A stretch of 5,534 nt of DNA from contig CAMOYW010000088.1 in NCBI GenBank assembly GCA_946630405.1, positions 1 to 5,534 of the forward strand, written 5' to 3'. A model generated the notes under the pieces. That model worked only from the letters and a program-made list of their open reading frames with translations. It was not told the origin of the DNA and ran no database searches. Numbering within the stretch: position 1 is the first letter of the stretch; each line of letters begins with the position of its first letter. A program made the translations under genes and the position numbers. This stretch comes from an uncultured Clostridia bacterium (GTDB taxonomy: Bacteria; Bacillota; Clostridia; Lachnospirales; CAG-274). Shown here piece by piece: positions 1 through 4,854 of this stretch.

Positions 1-219
1 AGACTGTCAAAAACAGATCTTACGATACTCAGGTTGGGAGCCTATGAGGTGCTTTTTGAGGACGGCATACCCGATAAGGTCGCCGTAAACGAGGCTGTTG
101 AGCTTGCAAAGGCATATTCTGCGGAAAAGTCGCCGGGCTTTATAAACGGTATGCTTGGCAGTGTGATGAGAGGCAAAAATCAGAGTGATGAAGTCTTACA
201 CGGTATCGCAGATCAATAA
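1..219 (+). CDS. nusB: Transcription antitermination factor NusB, C-terminal part (5' truncated by window edge)
   Basis: The first reading frame is open from base 1 to TAA at 217-219 and gives 72 residues that match the C-terminal half of NusB. NusB binds boxA RNA with NusE (ribosomal protein S10) and helps RNA polymerase resist termination in rRNA operons; it is cytoplasmic and all-helical. Visible family signatures are the LSKTDLTILRLGAYEVLF helix (residues 2-19 of the fragment), then IPDKVAVNEAVELAKAYS, then the helix with PGFINGMLGSV. These correspond to E. coli NusB segments around VDKAVLRIALYEL, VPYKVAINEAIELAK and FVNGVLDK. The start and the N-terminal RNA-binding region lie upstream of the window. 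After the last conserved helix there is a polar tail (roughly RGKNQSDEVLHGIADQ) whose end is encoded in the overlap with xseA. The overlap suggests translational coupling to xseA. The identification is secure despite truncation. Confidence 0.95.
   Translation, partial: RLSKTDLTILRLGAYEVLFEDGIPDKVAVNEAVELAKAYSAEKSPGFINGMLGSVMRGKNQSDEVLHGIADQ
169..173 (+). promoter_or_regulatory. Probable ribosome binding site of xseA, inside nusB
   Basis: AGAGG lies within the nusB coding sequence, 11 nt before the GTG at 185 and 14 nt before the ATG at 188. The spacing is a little long for either start and slightly better for GTG. It is the only purine-rich match to the anti-Shine-Dalgarno near the start, so coupling to nusB translation may contribute. 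The two possible starts differ by only one residue. Confidence 0.5.
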
Positions 220-1396
220 TTATATCAAAAATACCTTTGATAATGATATATTACTCGGTAATGTTCTTATAGAGGGCGAAATATCAAATTTTAAGTATCA
301 TTCAAGCGGACATCTTTATTTTAACATCAAAGACGAAGAGAGTTCTCTTTCCGCCGTCATGTTTGCAAGGAGTGCCGTCGGGCTTAAATTTATGCCCGAA
401 GACGGTATGAAGGTACTTGCGGGGGGAAGAGTGAGCGTATACGAAAAGCAGGGTAAGTACCAGCTTTACTGCGATACGCTTTCTCCCAAAGGCAAAGGCG
501 ATTTGTATTTCGCTTTTGAGCAGCTTAAACTTAAGCTTGAAAAGGCGGGAGTATTCGACCAAAGGTACAAAAAGCCCATACCTCGTTTTCCGAAATGCGT
601 TGCGGTGGTCACCTCTGCAACGGGAGCGGCGGTAAGGGATATCATAAATGTGATTTCGAGGCGCGACCCTACGGTTGAGATAGTGGTCGTGCCTACGCTT
701 GTGCAGGGAAGTGAAGCCGCAAAGGATATTGCAAGGTCGATAGAGCTTGTAAATCTCTGGGGCGGAGCAGATACTATCATAGTCGGCAGAGGCGGAGGTT
801 CGATAGAGGATCTTTGGGCATTTAACGAGGAGCCTGTTGCAAGGGCGATATTTGACAGCACGATTCCTATAATTTCGGCTGTAGGTCATGAAACGGACTT
901 TACGATAGCGGATTTTACTTCGGATCTGCGTGCGCCTACCCCTTCGGCGGCGGCAGAGCTTGCCGTTCCCGAGTCAAATGCTACGGGTCGGTCGCTTGAG
1001 TCACTTTTTGTAAAGCTAAATGCCAAAATGAATGCTATGCTTGACGGATATACCCACAGACTTGGCGGAGCCGTTCGGAGCAGGGCGGTTCTCGGCTTTG
1101 AAGCGGAGCTTAACGAAAAAAGCCGCCTGATAGAGCATTTGACGGAAAAAATGAATGCCTCGGTTGAAAGGAGCATAACGCTCGGTCGGCATAAGGTCGA
1201 TATGCTGTCCGAGAGGATAGATGCCCTTTCTCCGCTCAAAATAATGGGCAGAGGTTATTCCATGGTATACAGAGACGATAAGCTTATTCGTTCGGCGGAT
1301 GAGCTTAAGTCGGGTGATGAGCTTACTTTGAAGCTTTGCGACGGTGAGGCGAGGGTAAGCGTTACAGAGGTTAAAAATGGCAAAGAAGACATTTGA
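188..1396 (+). CDS. xseA: Exodeoxyribonuclease VII large subunit XseA
   Basis: This 402-residue protein is the catalytic subunit of exonuclease VII, which with several XseB subunits degrades single-stranded DNA from both ends to oligonucleotides in repair and recombination. The N-terminal OB-fold spans about residues 3-100 (VLIEGEISNFKYHSSGHLYFNIKD falls at 26-49). The catalytic domain follows, with ATGAAVRDI (144-152), GRGGGSIEDLW (200-210) and SAVGHETDFTIADF (230-243), then DLRAPTPSAAAELAVP. Residues D151, R201, H234 and D237 align with the E. coli residues reported as essential (D155, R205, H238, D241), so the enzyme should be active. Residues about 265-345 look like long coiled helices, ending in the conserved LSPLKIMGRGYSMV and a small C-terminal beta segment. 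Length is somewhat below the E. coli protein (456 aa), mainly in the helical region. I chose ATG 188; GTG 185 would add one residue. The gene overlaps nusB by 32 nt and xseB by 20 nt. Confidence 0.97.
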   Translation: MKSYTVSQINNYIKNTFDNDILLGNVLIEGEISNFKYHSSGHLYFNIKDEESSLSAVMFARSAVGLKFMPEDGMKVLAGGRVSVYEKQGKYQLYCDTLSPKGKGDLYFAFEQLKLKLEKAGVFDQRYKKPIPRFPKCVAVVTSATGAAVRDIINVISRRDPTVEIVVVPTLVQGSEAAKDIARSIELVNLWGGADTIIVGRGGGSIEDLWAFNEEPVARAIFDSTIPIISAVGHETDFTIADFTSDLRAPTPSAAAELAVPESNATGRSLESLFVKLNAKMNAMLDGYTHRLGGAVRSRAVLGFEAELNEKSRLIEHLTEKMNASVERSITLGRHKVDMLSERIDALSPLKIMGRGYSMVYRDDKLIRSADELKSGDELTLKLCDGEARVSVTEVKNGKEDI

Positions 1397-1607
1397 AGAA
1401 GAACTTGCAAGACTTGAAGAGATTGCTGAACTTATGGATAGCGGCGAGCAGGGGCTTGAACAAAGCGTAAAGCTGTACAAAGAGGGGATAGAGCTTGCCA
1501 TACGATGTAAAAAACAGCTTGACGGTGCGGTAGGTACCGTCAGCATGCTTAAGGAAAAAGCCGACGGGAGCTTTGTAAAGCAGAGCTTTCCCGCTATGGG
1601 AGAATGA
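1377..1607 (+). CDS. xseB: Exodeoxyribonuclease VII small subunit XseB
   Basis: This 76-residue protein is the small, non-catalytic subunit that binds the helical region of XseA to form the functional exonuclease VII. It shows the family pattern: FEEELARLEEIAELMDSGEQ (residues 6-25), then LEQSVKLYKEGIELAIRCKKQLDGA, predicting two antiparallel helices. The length is typical (70-80 aa). The ATG at 1377 is preceded by AGAGG at 1366-1370 with a 6-nt spacer, and lies 20 nt before the end of xseA, so XseB production is probably coupled to XseA. The last part, after about residue 55 (MLKEKADGSFVKQSFPAMGE), is a less conserved tail. The stop is TGA at 1605-1607. Confidence 0.95.
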   Translation: MAKKTFEEELARLEEIAELMDSGEQGLEQSVKLYKEGIELAIRCKKQLDGAVGTVSMLKEKADGSFVKQSFPAMGE

Positions 1608-1609
1608 TT

Positions 1610-1613
1610 GGAG
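1610..1613 (+). promoter_or_regulatory. Ribosome binding site that favours ATG 1620 as the ispA start
   Basis: GGAG lies 6 nt before the ATG at 1620, which is good spacing. The competing TTG at 1608, directly after the xseB stop, could use GGGAG at 1598-1602 with a 5-nt spacer. The better initiator codon makes 1620 the preferred start, but the choice adds or removes only four residues. Confidence 0.6.
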
Positions 1614-1619
1614 ACGGTG

Positions 1620-2486
1620 ATGAAGGAAGTATTGCAAAAAAGGATCGAGCTGACCGAAAGAAAGCTTTCCGATTATCTTTCGGCAAGATATCCCGACGGG
1701 ATATATGAAGCTATGAGGTACAGTGCGCTTGCAGGCGGCAAAAGATTGCGCCCTGTGCTTCTTTTGTCCGTGTGTGAGGAACTCGGAGGTAAAGCGGAAG
1801 CGGCACTTCCCTTTGCATGTGCTCTTGAAATGATACATACCTATTCACTTATTCACGATGATCTGCCTGCAATGGATAACGATGATTTCAGAAGAGGCAA
1901 ACCCACCAATCATAAAATGTTCGGAGAGGCGAATGCCATACTTGCGGGAGACGGACTGTTGCACTATGCTTTTGAAATTATGTTCGCCTCTTGTGTGGAA
2001 CATCCCGAATACATAAAAGCGGGGCACGTTATTTCACGCTTTAGCGGTATGGACGGCATGCTTGTGGGTCAGTATGTGGATGTTAACAGTGAGGGTAAGC
2101 CCATAGATAAGGACACTCTTATATATATACACGAAAATAAAACGGCAGGCCTTATAAAGGCTGCTCTTTGTGCGGGCGCTTATGTTGCGGGTGCCGATGA
2201 GGATGTGGTGTCGGTACTTGAAAGTATAGGCTCAAAGCTCGGTATAGCTTTTCAGATAATGGATGATATACTTGATGTGACTTCGACCTCCGAAAAGCTC
2301 GGAAAGCCCGTACTCAGCGATATAAAAAACGAGAAAAACACTTATGTTTCTCTTTTCGGGCTGGATAAGGCGAAAGAGGACTATGAAAGGCTTAACGGTG
2401 AGATATACAAAGAACTTGACGGGATCGACTTTAAGAGTGATTTCATGAAGAAATACATTGCGTATATCTCAAAAAGAGAAAACTAA
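1620..2486 (+). CDS. ispA: Farnesyl diphosphate synthase (short-chain polyprenyl synthetase)
   Basis: This cytoplasmic trans-prenyltransferase of 288 residues condenses DMAPP/GPP with IPP to give farnesyl diphosphate, the precursor of undecaprenyl phosphate and other isoprenoids. Visible motifs are AGGKRLRPVLL (38-48, IPP-binding), the first Asp-rich motif DDLPAMD (80-86) followed by RRGKPT, the KTAGLI segment (174-179), GQYVDV (150-155), and the second Asp-rich motif FQIMDDILD (211-219) with Asp 215, 216 and 219. The two-residue insertion in the first Asp-rich motif and the aromatic Tyr75 five residues before it are typical of type II bacterial FPP synthases, closely resembling E. coli IspA (YSLIHDDLPAMD). 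Geranylgeranyl product cannot be fully excluded from sequence alone. The start is ATG 1620; TTG 1608 or GTG 1617 are alternatives. The gene sits between xseB and a PAP2-like gene and near dxs, as in other Firmicutes. The stop is TAA at 2484-2486. Confidence 0.95.
   Translation: MKEVLQKRIELTERKLSDYLSARYPDGIYEAMRYSALAGGKRLRPVLLLSVCEELGGKAEAALPFACALEMIHTYSLIHDDLPAMDNDDFRRGKPTNHKMFGEANAILAGDGLLHYAFEIMFASCVEHPEYIKAGHVISRFSGMDGMLVGQYVDVNSEGKPIDKDTLIYIHENKTAGLIKAALCAGAYVAGADEDVVSVLESIGSKLGIAFQIMDDILDVTSTSEKLGKPVLSDIKNEKNTYVSLFGLDKAKEDYERLNGEIYKELDGIDFKSDFMKKYIAYISKREN
1688..1704 (+). repeat. Perfect 8-bp inverted repeat with 1-nt centre, inside ispA
   Basis: The arms ATATCCCG and CGGGATAT are exact reverse complements around a single A at 1696. 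It lies in the coding sequence for residues Tyr24-Tyr29 of IspA, about 70 nt after the start codon. With a one-base centre it cannot form a good RNA hairpin without losing some pairs, so it looks more like a dyad protein site or chance. No function is claimed. Confidence 0.4.
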
Positions 2487-2487
2487 A

Positions 2488-2808
2488 ATGGACTATTTCG
2501 GACAGTTTTTACACAATAAAGCGATACTTTGTGCCATAGTTGCATGGGCTATAGCACAACTTATTAAAATTATTACGGATATCGTTACGGAACGCAGGTT
2601 TGACTGGCAGCTGCTTTTTTCAACGGGCGGTATGCCGAGTTCCCATTCATCTTTTGTAACGAGCATGGCAATATATACGGGGCTTGATCAAGGCTTTGAT
2701 TCGGCTTATTTTGCCATAGCGTTTGTTGTTGCAATAGTTGTAATGTATGATGCGGCGGGAGTGCGCAGAGCTGCGGGCAAACAGGCGGCGGCTTTGAATA
2801 AGCTTTAG
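2488..2808 (+). CDS. Divergent PAP2 family (YuiD/DUF212-like) membrane protein, cut short by in-frame TAG
   Basis: The frame begins at ATG 2488, one base after the ispA stop, and reads 106 residues to TAG at 2806-2808. It resembles Bacillus YuiD and related acid phosphatase/vanadium haloperoxidase-like proteins. Visible are a membrane segment at about 12-30, FDWQLLFSTGGMPSSHSSFV (38-57; MPSSHS recalls the PSGH-type phosphatase motif), a second hydrophobic stretch at about 74-86, and YDAAGVRRAAGKQAAALNKL (87-106), a family hallmark. The family's usual length is about 150 aa, so this product lacks the last third. The missing part is intact in the same frame directly after the TAG (see 2809-2931). 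A product ending here would lose the GHTPYEVFAG block and the last membrane segment and is probably non-functional unless the TAG is read through. The context between ispA and dxs suggests action on a prenyl or lipid phosphate, but this is inference; activity for this family is not well established. The ribosome binding site is weak (AGAGAA at 2474-2479), so it probably depends on coupling to ispA. Confidence 0.85.
   Translation: MDYFGQFLHNKAILCAIVAWAIAQLIKIITDIVTERRFDWQLLFSTGGMPSSHSSFVTSMAIYTGLDQGFDSAYFAIAFVVAIVVMYDAAGVRRAAGKQAAALNKL
2806..2808 (+). other. In-frame amber codon interrupting the PAP2-like gene
   Basis: The codon sequence is AAT AAG CTT TAG GAC ACC, at the point where relatives continue from an NKL motif with a hydrophobic residue (NKLV in Bacillus YuiD). 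No frameshift is needed: the frame before and after is the same and all flanking codons are sensible. A one-base change from TTG (Leu) or from CAG (Gln) would create it. All other complete stops in the window are TAA or TGA. Confidence 0.9.
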
Positions 2809-2931
2809 GACACCCTTGATTTCAACATGGACGAAAGATTCAAGGAGCTTTTGGGGCACACACCTTATGAGGTGTTTGCGGGAGCCGTACTCGGTATAGC
2901 AGTAGCCGCAGTGGGATTTTTTTACCTTTAA
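2809..2931 (+). pseudogene. C-terminal remnant of the PAP2-like gene, in frame after the TAG
   Basis: This stretch reads 40 sense codons to TAA at 2929-2931, continuing the frame of the gene starting at 2488. It encodes FKELLGHTPYEVFAGAVLGI followed by a hydrophobic tail ending FFYL. The GH-x-P-x-EVF-x-G block and final membrane helix are the conserved C-terminus of the YuiD family (Bacillus: LKELLGHQPIEVFFGGL). With the TAG position counted, the total is 147 residues, close to the family's normal length. An internal ATG at 2827 could in principle restart translation, but no Shine-Dalgarno precedes it. Intact coding quality indicates that the interruption is recent, artefactual or tolerated by readthrough. 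The following 57 nt (2932-2988) hold a T-run at 2941-2947 without a preceding hairpin, then the dxs ribosome binding site. Confidence 0.85.
2814..2845 (+). other. Possible RNA hairpin five bases downstream of the in-frame TAG
   Basis: CCTTGA (2814-2819) pairs with TCAAGG (2840-2845), and TTTC (2820-2823) pairs with GAAA (2833-2836). This gives 10 base pairs with a 3-nt bulge (2837-2839) and a 9-nt loop (2824-2832). It is AU-rich and of modest expected stability, and lies in coding sequence, so it may be chance. The position directly after the stop is what makes it worth noting. Confidence 0.3.
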
Positions 2932-2975
2932 TTGAAATAATTTTTTTAGACATTGATCGGTGTTTACCAAGATTT

Positions 2976-2980
2976 AAGGA
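2976..2980 (+). promoter_or_regulatory. Ribosome binding site that decides the dxs start
   Basis: AAGGA stands 8 nt before the ATG at 2989, a near ideal arrangement. It rules against the in-frame TTG at 2953, which would add 12 residues that do not resemble Dxs and has no comparable site upstream. Confidence 0.8.
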
Positions 2981-2988
2981 ATGATCGT

Positions 2989-4854
2989 ATGTACCTTGAA
3001 AAGATAAACTCGCCTAAGGACCTTAAAAAGCTCGATTTGAAAAAGCTTGACTTGCTTGCGGGCGAAATAAGGGAGTTTCTTGTACGTTCCATCTCACACA
3101 CGGGAGGGCATCTTGCGTCCAATTTGGGAGTGGTGGATCTGACTATTGCGCTTCACTACTGCTTCAATTGCCCTTCGGATAAGCTTGTGTGGGATGTCGG
3201 TCATCAGGCGTATACCCATAAAATACTTACCGGCAGGAAAGACAGCTTTTCAAATCTTCGCAGAGAGGGCGGTATAAGCGGATTTCCGAGGCCTTCGGAA
3301 AGTAAATATGACAGTTTCAGCGTGGGACACTCTTCCACGTCTATTGCTGCGGCATTGGGTATGGCTGTTGCAAGAGATCTTGCGGGCGAAAAGCATAATG
3401 TGGTCGCCGTAATTGGAGACGGAGCCATGACGGGAGGGCTCGCTTTTGAGGCTCTTAACAATGCGGGTGCAAGAAATACAAGGCTTATCATTGTTCTTAA
3501 CGACAATCAGATGAGCATTTCCCGAAATGTCGGAGGTATGAGCAGCTATCTCAATAACCTTCGTATTACCAAGGGATATATGGATGCTAAGGATAATATT
3601 AAAAATAAACTCGACAGAGTACCTCTTGTGGGTTCCGCTCTTAAGGAAGCTATCGGTAAAACAAAAGAAGGACTCAAAAGGACTATCCTTCCGCAGAATA
3701 TTTTTGAAGATTTCGGACTTGAATATATCGGCCCCGTAGACGGGCATAATATACCTCAGCTTGTTAAGCTGTTTAACAGATTGAAAAATGTCGACTCACC
3801 CGTTCTTGTTCACGTTATTACTCAAAAAGGCAAGGGTTACAAGCCTGCCGAGATAGACCCGAGCAAGTACCACGGCGTAAGTGAGTTCAATATAGAAAGT
3901 GGAGTAAGAGTATCCGCAAGAAAGCAGACCTATTCGGATGTATTCGGGGAAAAGCTCGTTGAGCTTGGTGCAAAGAATAAAAGGATATGTGCCTTGACTG
4001 CCGCCATGCCTTCGGGTACGGGGCTTGACAAGTTTGCACATACCTATAAAGACAGATTTTTTGATGTGGGCATAGCGGAGGAGTTTGCCGTAACCTTTGC
4101 GGCAGGGCTTGCAAAATCGGGCTATATTCCCGTATTTGCTGTATATTCCACATTTTTGCAAAGGGCATACGATCAGATAGTACATGATGTGTGTATTCAG
4201 GGGTTGCCCGTTATATTTGCCGTAGACAGAGCGGGCATCGTCGGTTCGGACGGAGAAACGCATCAGGGGATTTACGATATTTCCTTCCTTTCTCACATTC
4301 CGGGGCTTGTACACATGGCACCCAAAAATAAATACGAGCTTGAAGATATGCTTGAATTTGCGGTCGAACTTAAAAGACCCGTTGCCATTCGCTATCCCAG
4401 AGGAGAGGCTGATACCGTTCTTGCCTCCGAAAGACGCAAAATCGAACTCGGTAAGTCGGAGACGATCTATCCCGGAGAGAAAATTGCCGTCATAGCATAC
4501 GGTGCTATGAATAAAACCGCTCTTGAGGTGTACGGCGAACTTATCAAAAAAGGTCTGTCGCCCACACTTATAAATGCAAGATTTGCTTCTCCCATAGATG
4601 AAGATATGGTGAACGATCTGCTTGACTATGAAAGCATTTACACAATAGAGGACAATATTTTCTCGGGCGGCTATGGCGAGAGTTTGGGTGCGATGCTTAC
4701 GGAAAAAGGCTTTAAGGGTAAACGCTTTAAAAGCTTTGCCTTGCCCGATAAATTTATAGAACACGGGAAAAGAGAAGCTCTTTTGGCAAAATACGGACTT
4801 TCTTCGGGTTCAATAGCTGAGGAGATCGTTAAAGACAATGAGATTGGATCTTAA
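2989..4854 (+). CDS. dxs: 1-deoxy-D-xylulose-5-phosphate synthase
   Basis: This 621-residue thiamine-diphosphate enzyme condenses pyruvate and glyceraldehyde 3-phosphate to DXP with loss of CO2, the first committed step of the MEP isoprenoid pathway and a source for thiamine and pyridoxal in some bacteria. It is a cytoplasmic homodimer of standard length. Visible features are TGGHLASNLG (38-47), WDVGHQAY (68-75), SVGHSSTS (111-118), the cofactor motif GDG at 143-145 with Asn173 in NDNQMSIS, the pyrimidine domain with IAEEFAVTFAAG (362-373; Glu364 matches catalytic E. coli Glu370), STFLQRAYDQ (387-396), DRAGIVGSDGETHQG (413-427; Arg414, Asp421 and His425 match substrate residues Arg420, Asp427 and His431) and RYPRG (468-472). 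The C-terminal transketolase-like domain is complete (SPIDED, EDNIFSGGYGE). The usual IAEQHAVTFAAG is changed to EEF at 364-366. It overlaps tlyA by 17 nt. Confidence 0.97.
   Translation: MYLEKINSPKDLKKLDLKKLDLLAGEIREFLVRSISHTGGHLASNLGVVDLTIALHYCFNCPSDKLVWDVGHQAYTHKILTGRKDSFSNLRREGGISGFPRPSESKYDSFSVGHSSTSIAAALGMAVARDLAGEKHNVVAVIGDGAMTGGLAFEALNNAGARNTRLIIVLNDNQMSISRNVGGMSSYLNNLRITKGYMDAKDNIKNKLDRVPLVGSALKEAIGKTKEGLKRTILPQNIFEDFGLEYIGPVDGHNIPQLVKLFNRLKNVDSPVLVHVITQKGKGYKPAEIDPSKYHGVSEFNIESGVRVSARKQTYSDVFGEKLVELGAKNKRICALTAAMPSGTGLDKFAHTYKDRFFDVGIAEEFAVTFAAGLAKSGYIPVFAVYSTFLQRAYDQIVHDVCIQGLPVIFAVDRAGIVGSDGETHQGIYDISFLSHIPGLVHMAPKNKYELEDMLEFAVELKRPVAIRYPRGEADTVLASERRKIELGKSETIYPGEKIAVIAYGAMNKTALEVYGELIKKGLSPTLINARFASPIDEDMVNDLLDYESIYTIEDNIFSGGYGESLGAMLTEKGFKGKRFKSFALPDKFIEHGKREALLAKYGLSSGSIAEEIVKDNEIGS

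Noticed and set aside
302..889. Open frame of 195 codons on the minus strand opposite xseA, with others at 466-861, 886-1239 and 1016-1546
   Set aside because: They are shadows of xseA and xseB: no family resemblance, many Arg/Ser/Tyr runs typical of antisense reading, and no supporting ribosome binding site noticed.
1523..1544. Inverted repeat GACGGT...ACCGTC within xseB as a regulatory hairpin
   Set aside because: Only six base pairs with a competing inner pairing (CGGTA/TACCG), no U-run, and located in the middle of coding sequence.
2806..2808. Selenocysteine insertion at the PAP2-like internal stop
   Set aside because: Selenocysteine is encoded by TGA, not TAG, and family members have a hydrophobic residue rather than Cys at this position.
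2932..2988. Possible promoter or terminator in the gap before dxs
   Set aside because: TTGAAA at 2932-2937 has no -10-like hexamer at suitable spacing, and the T-run at 2941-2947 has no upstream GC-rich hairpin. Only the dxs ribosome binding site is convincing.
2953..2988. Extension of dxs upstream to the TTG at 2953
   Set aside because: The extra 12 residues do not match Dxs N-termini, while ATG 2989 has AAGGA at ideal spacing and gives the typical MYLEKINSPKDL start.
3019..3057. Tandem LKKLD-LKKLD repeat near the Dxs N-terminus as a recent duplication
   Set aside because: Dxs proteins commonly have a similar LKKLSLEEL-type helix here, total length is normal and the two copies differ at synonymous sites, so no duplication event is needed.
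3796..4764. Long open frame of 322 codons on the minus strand, opposite dxs
   Set aside because: It lies wholly within the well-supported dxs gene, its translation shows no recognisable domain, and it follows from dxs codon use that avoids antisense stops.
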